Part shown: positions 21,993 to 34,015 of the stretch, piece by piece | How positions within the stretch are numbered: the stretch's first letter is position 1 | How the letters are laid out: each line of letters starts with the position of its first letter | From: Paracamarosporium sp. OC-R06-R3 | Taxonomy: Eukaryota; Ascomycota; Dothideomycetes; Pleosporales; Didymosphaeriaceae | DNA: 64,000 nt | NCBI GenBank assembly: GCA_019828545.1 | Contig: JACVRA010000172.1 | Span: 1 to 64,000 of the forward strand | Reading direction: 5' to 3' | Position numbers and translations under genes: made by a program | The notes under the pieces: model-generated | Told to the model about the DNA's origin: nothing | The model's input: only the letters and a program-made list of their open reading frames with translations | Database searches by the model: none

Positions 21993-23789
21993 CTAACCCT
22001 CGCTCATGCTCCTCTTCCTCTCCTCCTCATACTTCTCCAGCGCCCGCTTCTGCTTCTCCCTCGCATCCTGCCTCTTCTTCACCTCAGGATCGCGCGGATC
22101 TTGCCACTTGTTGATCTTGTCCCCCAGCGTCTTGGGCGCAGACTTCAACTGCTCCCACGTGCCCTTTGGCTTCTCTTCAACAACCGCGTCTGCCGCTCTC
22201 GCCATATGCGGTGGGAGCACCGTCCCGGGCTTCAGGTTGATGCCGCTGCGGAGAGTTGTTCTCCTCGGTGCGGATGCCGCAGGCTTGGGCGCTTGGTACC
22301 GGACCTTTCCGTCTGCGCCTTTTATGCTTGAGAGTTCGATCTCGCCTCTGACGACTTTGGAGTAGAGTTTCTGGGATTCGGGGGTGGGGAGTTGGCGGAT
22401 GCCGAGAGCACGGCGGACAGCGGGTTGGCGCAGCGAGTATCCAGTAACGGCTCCCGTGACCGAAGTGCAGAAGAAGTAGAGCTGGATGGCGGCAGGTTGG
22501 AAAGCTGTGACGGCGGTCATCATGATGGGGAGGACGACTTGGACCTGCTTTTGCAAGCTGGTCTGGGCTGTCTCGTTCTGCATGCCCGTCTCACCACCTT
22601 TCTGTTCATTGTCAGCTGTACCCCGTGAACATACTGTGCATGACCACATACCCTGATAACCATGTACATAATACCTCCCGTAACTGCGGGAAGAATGTAG
22701 TAGGGGTCGGCAACGCTCAAATCCGAGAACCACGCCCACCCATCGGTAGTCATCCCTGGAGCGGGCAGATTCGCTATGCCGCGCAGAGATCTCCAGGCAC
22801 CGTATCCGAAAACACCCTGGGCAATAGCCGTACCCATCGACTTAAAGATATCCACACCCACATCTTTCATAATACCCTGTTGCTTCATCTTGAGCATCTG
22901 CACCCTTTCGTCGTCGCCCTGTCGCTTCGCTTCTTCCATCTGATCCTGCAACGGCTGGAGAATAGGCTTCATGGCCGCAGACTTTGCCATGGCGTCCGAA
23001 CCCCATCTCTGGAAGGTAAAGAACATACCCGTGCGCAGAATCAGTGCCGAAGCCACAATGGTGCCGGCCCACCCGAGTTGTCCGTTGACGTAGACGAGCT
23101 CGAGCAAGCTCTCAAAAAAGGCCGAAGGACCCCAACCATAGTCAAGTCCCAAGTCTTTGAGATTACCCCAGTACGAGATGGGCACGGTAGGGTCTATGAA
23201 TGAGGTGTCCACAGATGCTGCCGGCTGACTCTCAAGCAAGTCTTCGACTGTCTTGCCCTCCAATGCACGAGACGAGCTTACGGGCGCAACGGTTGGGTCT
23301 ATTCCGGCGGGCTGGAGCTCTGGTGTAGCTGTGGTGACTACGGGTTCGACGACAGGCTGGGGAACAGGCGTGGGCTGGGGGGTGATCTCAGGAGGAGTCG
23401 TGGTGTTCGAGGGTGTGCTGGAGCGACCCCATGTCCACGGCGCGTACCAGGAGCCGTGTCGAATGGCGGAAGAGAAGAGAACGACGTTAGGGGACGAGAT
23501 TGCGCCGGCGCGCCAGTTCGAGGATCGGAGGGCGGCTGTACGACATGATGGTGCCGAGAATGTGGTCTTTCTAGGGACCGAAGAAAACTAGAAAGCTCCT
23601 CATTAGCAAGTGCTAGGTCCAACATGAAGATGAAGGGAGCTCGTGGTCACGCATCTGGTGATGGAGCAGTGCATTGGGTGTGAAAGATCAATCGCGCACC
23701 TTTCTCGATGTACCAGACCGTAGGACAGATGATTGGCGAGACGCCAGCGAGGCCAATTGCCGGGGCGGCAGCCCTCTACTAGGAAGCAT
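21993..23789 (-). CDS. OXA1: Mitochondrial inner-membrane insertase Oxa1
   Basis: Exons 23789-23700, 23587-22652 and 22601-21993 (introns 112 and 50 nt) give 544 aa. The first exon encodes MLPSRGLPPRQLASLASRQS, a basic, acid-free mitochondrial presequence; it is missed if the larger ORF alone is read. A Pro/Thr-rich linker precedes the YidC/Oxa1/Alb3 core: GPSAFFESLLELVYVNGQLG, LILRTGMFFTFQRWGSDAMA, a charged matrix loop (MEEAKRQGDDERVQMLKMKQ), and later helices including VVLPIMMTAVTAFQPAAIQL. The C-terminal tail is Lys/Arg-rich and coiled-coil-like (KRALEKYEEERKR), the matrix tail that binds mitoribosomes. It inserts mitochondrially encoded and some imported proteins into the inner membrane. 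Convergent with MIM1. Confidence 0.95.
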
Positions 23790-24575
23790 TGTGAATTGTC
23801 ATCCGATCGTTCACGCCGGGTACGCTCAAAACTTTGGAAAGATGTCGGCGCCAAGCCCGCTAGGACCAGGCGCGACTTCCCCACAGCGCGTGGCGCCGGC
23901 TGCTGCAGTGCTCTTTTTGGCGGGTCATGCATGCACAGCACTAGCAGGACATCACCCTGAGACGCATGGTTATGGGAACCAGAGGTCTAAATCATATCAT
24001 TGCACATAATCCCAGAGCGCATGCGGATCCACTTTTGAACTGTTCACTATCCATTCATCGCTTCCTATGAAAACACGCAAATCCATACACCTCGTAACCC
24101 TATTGTGCAAACACTACGATAAACGCACCCTCTGTCCACAACAACCGCCATGAGCATAACTTGGAAACAACTACCGTGCAGTATACTAAAGTACAAGATA
24201 AACCAGAAGCCAAGCGCCGCCGCCGAAGTTGGCAGCAGTCAAGAGGCCACTACTCTATGAAGCGAAAGAGAAGAATGACAAGGGCTCAGCCGCCGCACGG
24301 TATACACGGCAGCAGTGGCTGCCTTGAATGGATAGAAAGTGACATCGTGCCGGGTCGTAATTTTGGGGTATCTGATATGATCCCATGCCGGGCCTTTGAT
24401 TACCGTCAACGCCATGGCATACAATGGATGGAAAAGGAAATCGTATAGATGCTAGGACCTGACTCCGTAAAGTGATGTCGTAGTATGCAAATGTTAGAAT
24501 GAATCTCGTGCATTAGTATGTCGGGTTGGAGTGCACTGTCGAACGTCGGATGCGACACCATCGTCACATGGACAA
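23790..24575. other. Intergenic between OXA1 start and KDM5 end
   Basis: 786 bp with the OXA1 promoter and KDM5 3' flank. Short ORFs only; no element singled out. Confidence 0.55.
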
Positions 24576-27500
24576 CTAGTCCATATAGCCATCGCCTTCG
24601 GTTACCGCAAGCGCCTCTTCTGCTTGGCCACCGGCCGTCTCCATCATCTCGCCGAACATCTCTTGACCGCTGCCGGAACTCTTGAACACGTCTTGTATTG
24701 GGCTTGTAGGTCCGCCCGTGCTCTCGAAAAGGCCAGGGTCGATGGGTGCAATAGAAGAACCGAAGTTCATAGGAGCACTGGTCGCAAAGGTTGGGGAATT
24801 GTTAAATCCGGTGGTAACTGGGTTGGAGTTGAAATAGTCGTTCTCACCGAAGTTGCGGCGTGGGGCAGGGGGTTCACCAGGCGGTGTATGCGACTGCTCT
24901 GGAGCGGGCTGTAGACTTGGTCTTGTAGGGTCCAGTGACTTGCGCTTGAGCTGTTGCGATTTTGCTCTTACATTAGGAGGCAGGTCTTCAGGATTTGTAA
25001 TGCCGAGTGAATTCATGAGCTTTTGTTGTTTGGTCGGCCGCGGTTTGCGCGTCGATAGTGAAACATTGAGAATTGGTGGCGGCTGTGGAGCAACCGGAGC
25101 CCACTTGTGCAGCTCTTGGCGGAAGAAGTTGATCTCGTCCGACAAGAGTATCTCTGCACCCTCCAGTTTCCTAAGATAGAAACGTTGGGTTGTAAGCTCT
25201 TCTGGACTAGACATGACAGGGTTGATGTACTGAGCGACGTAGTCTCGGAACTGGCTGCCGTGTTGGATAAGTGACTCCAGGGTCTCTTCTTCTTCTGGCT
25301 GGAAAGGTAGAGATGGTATCTCGTCCTGCCATGCTTGCAGTTCTTCCAGCTTCGGCCGAGTAGCGTCTCGAGGAATCCTCACCCGGTAATCACAGATAGG
25401 GCAGGTGTACTTGTCTTCTTCTTTGAGCTTACCCCTAGCGAGTTTGAGGCATTTGCTGTGGTACCTACGACGTTTAGTTACCAAAATAAAAGGGGGACAA
25501 TCTTCAACTCACCATTCATGACAGAGATCACATTCGATCATTATCCCCGCTTCCGGTTTCCGACAAATGCAAAAGACATCGCGACTCGATCCGGATCCAT
25601 CCACGTTATCCTCGTCTTCCTCGGGGGTATTTGCCCGCGAAGAGGGTTCTACAGGCATACGAGGCTGATCAGACAAGTCAAAACATGAGATGTTTCGCTC
25701 GTCGACTTGTTTCATGTGGGCGTGCAAAATGTGTAATGGTGCGTTGGCTTTGCCGAAAAGCTTCTTGCCACGTCGCATCCAATCTTCATGTCGCTTCTGC
25801 TCTCTTTCCAGATCGATGGTACCAGTAGGTTTGCTGTTGAGTGCGCTGAGAGCTTCAACTGCGTTCTTCACTTCCAGATATTTCGGTCGCTGGCGGAAGT
25901 CTGGGTTTTTACTTCGCTCATACAAAGATAGAATCAACTCCTGTGCGTCGCGTTGCTTCTTCAGGATTGCGTCTACTGCAGCAAGGGTCTCTGGTACAAC
26001 AGGGATCGAGTTTGCTTGCTTTGAGAGAGCATCGAGTTGCTGATAGTGCACGTTCTCCACGGACATGAGCTCCTTAGCTTTAGCCTCCCAAAGTTCGCCT
26101 TGGATCTTCTTATCTTGCAGGAAGTGCACTTCGGGGTGGTTCTCGGGTATGCCAAGCTCGATGCCATGCTCAATGAGCACACTAACGTCTTTCAACGTTG
26201 GTGCCTTCTGTCTGCACTCGTCGACTGTCTTCAACCACTTGAGTTGAGCGACCACCTTCTCCAGCGAGTCGAGTTCGGGCAGGTCTACGTTAAAGCCTTT
26301 GCCTTCTTCGAGGAGTTCGTCCAACCTGACGATGCTTTGCTGTGCAGGTCTATCCCGTAGTGCGGCGCGAGCTTTATCCTGGAATTCTGCAATACTCTCG
26401 AAGCGTTCACGCAGTGCTGTGATCTCCGGGCTGTCAAAACACAGGTTGTTTGCTGTGGTGAGAAGCTTCTGTATGCTGTCAATGTTGCGGTATTCACGCT
26501 CTTTCTCGTCTAGTTCAGCCGCTGCTTTCCCACGACCGCGACCGCGACCCTCATTCTTGCGCCGAGCTTGTTGCTTTCGTGTGGTGTAACCCAAGGCCTC
26601 TTCAGCTATTTCTGAGCATTTCTCAACAAATTCTTTCAAGTCCGCAAGGCCATTCAACTCCCAATCGATGCGCTCTCCTTCGTTGAGCAACGCGCGCAAG
26701 GATTTCAATTGGGGTTTTGGACCTTCGTCGAGGAGTGTTTCGAGTTTAGATTCCCAGGCCTCGGGCAAACCTGCCTTATCGACGACTTTTTGAATGGTAG
26801 AATCCAGGAGGTCATCAGGCATGCGGTATATAAGGATGTGCTCGCCTCGAGCCCCCAGGTATCGTTCGCCTTCCAAGCTTCCGGGACAGCATTCGAACCA
26901 ACCAGCATGGCGCAAGCATAGCACCTTCTTTGTGTTCGTACAATAGAAGCGCGAAAGGTACCCATAGGCCTTACAGAAACTGCAGATGAGTTCATCTTCG
27001 TGCATGTCTGTGTCGTTGATCTCGATCTCAATATCACACTGTCCGTCGCCTTCTCCGGTTCCGTCGATTTTGCACTTCTGGCCATGGAAGACTTTGTGTT
27101 TCTCAGCGAACTCTGCTCGAGCCTTGGTCTCATGATCGCGCATCCGCTGCAATGCTGGTGCTAACCATTTGGCAGTCTTAATGGTCGTATCTTTCCGAGA
27201 GGCTGCCGCGAGAAGAAGCTCGTCATGCGAAAAGCATGGTTGACGGCGGTAGTCCTGCAGACGCTGAACGCCAAGCTCGCCGAAAGGTTCCCAATCGGAA
27301 GGCGCAAAGTTGACGGCCTCGTTGAAATTGAAGCCGTGGTTGAATCCGGCATGATAGGCTTGCGGGAAGGTAATGACGAATTCACCAGCGCGTTGATCGA
27401 GTGCAAACACTCTCACACCAGCCTTCTTGAGTTGCTCGGGGGTCAAGAGTGTGACCAATTGGAAAAGAAGGTCTGGCTGAGATTCGAAAAGCTCCGGAAC

Positions 27501-29825
27501 CGCATCGCGCATTGCTTGCTCGAACTTCTCTGTGTCTTCGGCTGGGATTCCGTACCAGGTCTTCGTCGCGCCGAAATGTTGGTAATTGGCCGAGTACGTA
27601 AAGTGGTCTTCGTTATGCCAACAGAAGGTCGAGAAAACCATGCCGACGTACAACCACGGTACTGTCATGCCGGAGATATCGGACTTGATATGACGGAAGA
27701 GTGACTCCGAATTATATGGCATAATGTTCAAGTTCCACGGATCGGTTGCATATGGCTCGCGAGGATTTCGCTCGATTGTAGGAAACCCACTTCCGTGAGT
27801 CGTAGAATGCACATCAGCACCGTATTCTACTTCAACCGTTTCTGTGATACTTTCCACAAGTCTCCAGAACTCGTGCTCGATGTCATCTTCACTCACAGGT
27901 CTCGAGGAGTTCGTGACGGGGTCAAACGGCATCTTGTTGGCGAAGTGGGCTTGCTTGAAGAGGTGCGCACGCTCTTGGAACTGTCGCAGGGAGTAGGTAC
28001 CGCCTTCCTCGAAACCGAACTCGCCTGTGCCAACCAAACACTTGGGACAGTGCCAGTCGTATTCCGGAATACCCTTAATTGGGGGGTCAAGACAGTAGCC
28101 ATGGTAACCGGAATCGCAGCTGTCGCACAACAAAATGTTCGAAGGGTCGTTATCGGTGCCACATGTCTCGCATCGCTGCTCGTTGAATGAGATTCCTCTT
28201 GCATAGAGCCCATGAGAAGGCCGGACACTTACATCTCCAGGGCGCTCATCGGGAGCACGAACGCGTGGGTGTAGCGTTCGGCCGCCGCTTGGAGTCGATT
28301 GGCGAGGCTGGGTCATGTGAGAGCCTGCTACGGTTGGCGCCGCATCTGCAAGTGTTGCTGTTAGCCAGGGTTGCTCACCAATGAGAGATACAGTGACCGA
28401 TCAGCCGCGCCGAGATCCAACCAGGATCGTGCTAGAACACAACCCTGTCGGAAAACAGGGTGGAGGCTGCAGGCAACGGATGCGCTTACCTTTCTTCAGA
28501 CGTTTGCTTCGTCGGCCATTTGCCGCGTCGGCTTCGTCAGTCATGCCACCTTCCGTGTCCTGGGACAGCGTTCGCTTAAGGTGAGTGAACGCCTGCGCAT
28601 TCGAAAGCGGAGTCAGACCAACAGCTGACGGTCGCAGATCGGGCGTATTGTGCGCTGACAACATGGGGCTGCCGTTCCGTAGAGGGGTGGAAGTGCGAGA
28701 GTCGCCATTGCTGTGTGCATAACCGTTGAGTACGTTGATGTTGGAAAGTCCATTTGGCGTCGCTGCTGGCGTGCTTGCTGCTGGCGGAGGGGGTTGCGGA
28801 GAATGCGCGTTCACAGCTGTGAAGCCTGCGTTGACGGCAGTAAAACCAGACGAGACGGCGGGTCGCGGTAAATCTGCAGGTGGTGGTGTCGGTGCAGCCT
28901 CAGTGTGCATGGAAGCATTGAGCGCAACGGTCGCCCTCATGGCTGGCGAGTCGACGGCGTTGCCGTTGGGCGTGCCATGTGCCGACTTCTTCATGGGCGA
29001 TGGCGCGGGCGAAGGGGTGTAGGGGCCCCCATTCTCATGCTCCAGCATCTGCTGCACTCCAGGCTTGACGACTCTCAGATACTCTTCATACGGATGAAGC
29101 CACTTTTGGTACGAGTTCTTCAAGGAAGTGGATAGCGAAGACATGATCTTGCCGCTGTAGCCAAGATCTCGTCCGATCTCTGCCCACTTCTTCTGCTTGC
29201 AGACACGGTCAAAGCCGCCTCTCGTTTCGACGGCTTTCTTGAGCTTGTACAGGTCCAGCGGCCTCTTATCCACACTAGGGAAACGAGTAAGGCTATTACC
29301 ATGTTGCTTGTGGAATTTGGCCAGTTGGTCCAGATAATTGAGGTTTGCACGGGTGCCTCCCTCGACCGAATTCAATTCCTGTCGACGGGTGCGAAAGTGG
29401 AAGCGCTCGGTGTCGATGGCAAAGGGCGGGTTCCATGAATCTGGCGGGATAATCTTGGCGATGCCGTACTGTTGGGCTTCATCACGAATCGAAGCGATGT
29501 ATTGCAAAGGGTCCTTGAATTCCTCGGCGGTCGGTCTATAGGTAGGTGCTTCTTGCAGACCGAACATGCGGTTCGGCTTGGGTGGAGGATTGTTGGGTAT
29601 TCCCTGGCCTCTGCGCTCGACTGTCGCAAGATCCAAGGCTTGCGCTTTGCGAGCGCTAAGAGGAATGCCATTCACGCCAATAGAGGGTGCGCCGCTCATT
29701 GGAGGAACAGGCATGCCTCCCATTCTGGTCTTTGGTGCGGCAGGTGGTGCGCCTGGGCCTGCAACTCGAAAGGTGGACACGACGCCGCCCGTGGGCGGGC
29801 CGCTGGGTTGTAGGAGGTCGACCAT
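24576..29825 (-). CDS. KDM5/JARID1-type histone H3K4 demethylase
   Basis: Exons 29825-28490, 28345-25513 and 25464-24576 give 1685 aa. Order: JmjN (about 94-135, QEAPTYRPTAEEFKDPLQYI), ARID DNA-binding domain (about 155-260), PHD1 (from about 504, CETCGTDNDPSNILLCDSC), JmjC with iron ligands His/Glu in WHNEDH (about 689, 691) and the distal His in YHAGFN (about 777), C5HC2 zinc finger (CSFCKAYGYLSRFYC), a PLU-1-like helical region, and a C-terminal PHD2 completed across the last intron (CDLCHEW|YHSKC). The catalytic residues are intact, so it should be an active Fe(II)/2-oxoglutarate demethylase removing H3K4 methylation in the nucleus. The frame extends upstream of 29825 to a later ATG at 30035, but that part has no similarity; MVDLLQPSG is the likely start. 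A perfect GTAAGT at 28232 may mark an extra in-frame 57-nt intron. Confidence 0.93.
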
Positions 29826-30775
29826 GCCGCCGCTGCTGCACCCAGCGCTGCCCTCTTTGCGGCACTGGTCACGGGTTTGTAACGATGGCGGTGGTGTATT
29901 TGCTACAGTGGCGCATTCGCATGTATAGGCCGGAGTGGAGACTATGGGCGAATGCCTACGAGGGCGGCATAAGACGAGGGCTGCGGCACAACGGCTGCTG
30001 GAGAGGTATGGTGCGAAAATGCTATGCAGCAGCACGCAGGACGAGCGAGCCGAGTGCTGGCTGTGCGGCGCACTCTGGTCGGGTCGAGTGAGGTTGTGGG
30101 TGGCAGCGTAGAATTGGTCCCGGGGGACGTCGGCGGAGGAGTGAAAGAGACTTGATGGACTGATGGGGGGAAGCGCGACTGGAGGACGTTCCTGCCGGTC
30201 TGGTAGTGGTAGACTAAGCCTAACTCGACCACGGATTTCCAGGACGCACCAAAAGCATCCTCAGCCGACAAAGAACGGCAGCAGGACATTCACCGATCGC
30301 GCCGACAGGGCCTGCTGCGTGCTGACGGTGTTCGGTCGTGGTGTTTGTGTTCTGGAAGGGCGAGGCAGAGGCACTATCAGAGCACTTCAGAGCCCATCAG
30401 AACACATGCTCCGGCGCGACTCGAGGAGGCGAAACCTGGAGCCGAAGATTTCGCTCTGCCCCAACGCTCAGCAGTGCCGGGAAGGTTTGCCAGTCGTGCC
30501 AGTCATGCCAGTCATGCCGTTCTGGAACATAATCGTATCATTTGGACTGGAGCCTCTGCCTTGTCTCGCATGCGAGCGAGGAGCCTTGCCGCCGCCGCAC
30601 TCTGCCAACGTGACCCGCAGCGAGTCGCATCGAAGCCACGCCCCCCGCGTATTCTGTGTACCTCGATATTGAAAGGCGGGCCGCGCCAATATTCTCGCCG
30701 TGCAGCACGAGTTGACGTTGGCCGCTGCAAGCAAGGGTGTGCCGCTTGCCGCACGGAACGCACGACTCCCAGCCA
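29826..30775. promoter_or_regulatory. Divergent promoter region, KDM5/SLX1
   Basis: 950-bp spacer between divergent genes. Contains a short tandem of (GTCATGCCA)-like units near 30496-30520. ORFs here lack any domain. No specific regulatory site recognised. Confidence 0.5.
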
Positions 30776-31906
30776 ATGGCGCCTCAGCCCTGCAAGCCTC
30801 CCGACTTGCTTTTGAAGCCTCCGCTGCAGAACCACGCCGCGTCGCCCATGGAGAAGCCCATCCCGGCCTTCTACTGCTGCTATCTGCTGCGCTCCAGGAA
30901 CCGCAAGTCGTACTACATTGGCAGCACCCCCAACCCTGCTCGTCGCCTGGGCCAGCACAATGGCTCGAGCAAGGGCGGCGCGAAGCGGACCTCGCTGCAG
31001 GCGAAGCGGCCTTGGGAGATGACCTGCATCGTCACCGGCTTCCCGTCCAAACACGCCGCTTTGCAGTTCGAATGGGCATGGCAGAACACCCACGCCACTC
31101 GCCATATCGAAAGGGATGTTCGCGACGCAAGGGCCGAAGAGCTGCACAAGAAAAAGAAAGCCGAGCCCAGCAGGAGAAGGAGGCCGCCCATGTCGTTGGA
31201 GGCTCGCCTGAAGAACTTGCATTACCTGCTAGGCGTCAAAAGCTTCAGCAGGTGGCCGCTGCATGTGACCTTCTTTGCCCCGGATATTTTTGCGACATGG
31301 GAGAGGCACACTGCGAAGATGGCGCCAAAGTTGAGAGGCAGCATCACTGTACAACTTACGCCTGCCGACCTTCCAGTTCCGGTAACCGATCCTTCGGCGG
31401 GAGATGCAACGTTCAAAGTGCCAGACATTATTCAAGCAATACCTGTCGCGTACGAGGATTGCAAACCTCACGTCGAGAAAGTCAAAGGCTTGATTGATGA
31501 GAAAAGACCGCGTTCTTGCGGTATATGCAGCGCAAGACTCAACCTCGCAAACGACCTCGCATTAGTATGTCCGGTCGCAACATGTCGAAGTAGTTGCCAC
31601 ATGCACTGTCTATCAACCCGATTCCTGGCCGAGGAAGGCAACCAGGATGCTCTGATACCCATCAAAGGCACATGCCCGGCCTGCCACACGCCAGTGAAGT
31701 GGTCCACGCTCACGAAAGAACTCAGTCTCCGCATGCGTGGAAAAAAAGAGATCGAAGCCATGTTCAAGCCCAAGCGAAGAAGAAAAGCAGACAGCATATC
31801 CGAGTCAGAAGCCACCGAGCCTCAAGAATTAGGCGAAGAAGACGAGGATCTGGACGAAACATGGGTCGAAGACGTGGACGACGGAGAAGGCGTTCCCCCA
31901 ACGTGA
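30776..31906 (+). CDS. SLX1: Structure-specific endonuclease subunit SLX1 (GIY-YIG nuclease)
   Basis: Single exon; 376 aa from ATG 30776, or 352 aa from ATG 30848, which lies just before the conserved start PAFYCCYLLRS. The GIY-YIG nuclease domain contains YLL and YIGSTPNPARRLGQHN (catalytic Arg) and the catalytic Glu in LQFEWAWQN. The C-terminal RING-like C4HC3 zinc finger is visible as CGIC, CPVATC, CHMHC and CPAC. The tail is acidic. SLX1 pairs with the scaffold SLX4 to cut branched DNA such as Holliday junctions and replication forks. The Slx4 partner is not in this window. The stop codon lies 12 bp from the end of the convergent thymidylate kinase gene. Confidence 0.95.
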   Translation: MAPQPCKPPDLLLKPPLQNHAASPMEKPIPAFYCCYLLRSRNRKSYYIGSTPNPARRLGQHNGSSKGGAKRTSLQAKRPWEMTCIVTGFPSKHAALQFEWAWQNTHATRHIERDVRDARAEELHKKKKAEPSRRRRPPMSLEARLKNLHYLLGVKSFSRWPLHVTFFAPDIFATWERHTAKMAPKLRGSITVQLTPADLPVPVTDPSAGDATFKVPDIIQAIPVAYEDCKPHVEKVKGLIDEKRPRSCGICSARLNLANDLALVCPVATCRSSCHMHCLSTRFLAEEGNQDALIPIKGTCPACHTPVKWSTLTKELSLRMRGKKEIEAMFKPKRRRKADSISESEATEPQELGEEDEDLDETWVEDVDDGEGVPPT

Positions 31907-31918
31907 CGCTCAAACAAG

Positions 31919-32857
31919 CTACCATGACTCTACAAACCTAAGCGGCAACTGCTCGGCATCAACCCTCTCCATCGCCCTATCCACCTCCTCCCGTATCCTC
32001 CGCTGCACCTCGTCCACGCTCGCCCCAGCATCAATCCGCGCGAAATCATCCTTCTCCCGACTCTCCATCATCACACCAAACAACTCCCTCACCCTATCCT
32101 GAAGCTCTTTCTTCTCATACTTCTCCGTCCCAAACCCACCCCTCGTCGCCGCATCCTCAGCCGAAATATCAAGAAACAAGCAGAGATCGGGTCTCGGCAG
32201 GCCAACATCCGGATGCCGCGACCAAGCCAGCGACAAAGCAGGATTTTGCTTCGCCGCACTGTAGACGCACCCAGAGTAGTAATACCGATCTATTACCACC
32301 GTGATGCCGGCCGCAAGATCAGCTTGTATAGACGGCCTGCAGCTATGTTAGCAATCCGCAAGAGCGAAGCTCGCGGCATGTATAGTGTATAAACCTACGC
32401 TGCCTCCCACCGATTCGCAGAGAACAACAAATGGATAACGTGATCCTCCTGCTCGCTCTGCCCGCTCAGATAGCCGTTAATCATCTGGCCTATCGGCGTC
32501 GTCCGATCTGTTCGCAATTAGCTTGCACCTCCATCACTCCATCCACCCATCCAACCCTCCCCTCCCCCCCTCCCAAAACCCAAAAAACCATACAAACCCA
32601 AACCCAAACCATAAAATACAAATAAAATCCAAATCCAAAAATCCAAAAATCAAAACACCCCACAAAACAACCTCCCACCCAAACCCCCATACAAAAACAC
32701 ACATAGTCTAAGCACCAAAAAAAAAAAACGTACCAGGAAACCTGACCCTCCGCACCCTCACGCCCGCCTCCCCCAGCGCATCAACCAGCATCTGGCACTG
32801 CGTCGACTTCCCCGCGCGATCCAGGCCCTCGAACACGATGAGTTTGCCGCGCGCCAT
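31919..32857 (-). CDS. CDC8: Thymidylate kinase
   Basis: Exons 32857-32734, 32507-32399 and 32336-31919 give 216 aa, the usual size for dTMP kinase. The P-loop is FEGLDRAGKST (about 9-19), followed by the Arg-rich segment RVRRVRFPD; the second and third exons carry TTPIGQMINGYLSG and the DRYYYSG motif (DR(Y/H) signature), and a lid-like Arg-rich region. It phosphorylates dTMP to dTDP in DNA precursor synthesis. The first intron is unusually long (226 nt) and its transcript strand is strongly G-rich. Introns were placed by consensus donors (GTACGT, GTAGGT) and phase. Convergent with SLX1. Confidence 0.94.
32555..32574 (-). other. G-run cluster in CDC8 intron 1, possible G-quadruplex
   Basis: On the transcribed-sense strand the intron contains four close G runs (GGG, seven G, GGGG, GGG separated by single A). 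This meets the usual G-quadruplex pattern. GGGTTT-like units lie just upstream in the transcript (32596-32610). Confidence 0.7.
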
Positions 32858-34015
32858 GTCCGGAGCTGGAAGTAACGGGGCCGATCAAAGGGTTTCGCAG
32901 TGTTGAAAATGTTCTTTGTTGTGGCGTAAGTGCAGATGTAGATGTAGATGTTGTGGTTGCGGTTTGATGTATGGACTGGACTGGATCGGACTGGATCGGA
33001 CTGGTACGTACGAACGAAGGAACGAACGAAGGAAGTTAAGCGAGGCGGGCGAGGCGCGCGGGCGGAAAGGCGCTAGGGCGGCGCTAGTTGTTGATGTGCA
33101 CGTCTCGAGTCTCGAGGCTGTGGGGTGTTTGTCAGACTTCTCGTTCGAGGGCGTTTGAATTTGAATGTATCGAGTAAGTCGAGGGTCTTCGTGTTTTGCT
33201 TGCGGCTGTGTGCTTTTTTCTGGCTTCGCATCCGTCTGCATGGATTCTATGGTGCTGGTGGTCGCGATCTACGCGTTTCTTCATCTGCGGGCGTGTCTCG
33301 TCTCGTCTCGTCTGCTGGGTGAGTTGTGGCTTGAAGTACTTGTGCTGTGTGGATGTGGTCGCAAGGTTGTATGATGTTCTACGTATCGAAAGTTTTAGTA
33401 TGAATGCTGGAATCGGGAGGTGTACGGGTTACGTCAAGTCGTCGTAGGAGCTGGCTTGAGGTTGGGGCAAGTCATAGATAAGTCATGCATACTACAAGAT
33501 TATCTTTTTTGGAGTTTTATGTTGTGGTGGCATATTGTGCTCAATTGGTGGGTTCATCGTGTTCAATGAATAGATATTGTGTGTCATGATGGTTTCTGCT
33601 CGCACTGCACTATCTAGTTGTCTAGTAGTCGGATTATTCGCCGGGTTCTCTAATTGTTTACCTGTTATGTGACTTCAGATACTTGTATGATGTTCAGTTA
33701 ATACTATCGGTGCTTATCTACAGCACATAGCATCGTTCTGTGTAGATGTCGACGAGCATTCTTATAGCAATCCGGCACTACTAAGTTGCCACATATCGAT
33801 GCAAGTAAAGCACTTATACTTCAAATCGTAAAGACAGGCTACTATCTGACTACATTGAAACACAGCTAACTCCGTGCCCTCTGGCAAAAGCTACAACAAA
33901 CATTCAACAGCAACACCCTTCCAGCCAACCCTCACCCAAACCCAAAACTCCCACCCCCAAATCGAACCCCAACTCCCCAAGATCAAAACAAACCATCCAT
34001 CTCACCCACCCACAC
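32858..34015. other. Intergenic, CDC8 promoter and NRPS-like 3' flank
   Basis: 1.16 kb. The left part should hold the CDC8 promoter and has short tandem motifs (GGACTGGATC, 32974-33002). The right part is AT-rich, then C/A-rich near 33890-34010. No gene supported. Confidence 0.55.
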
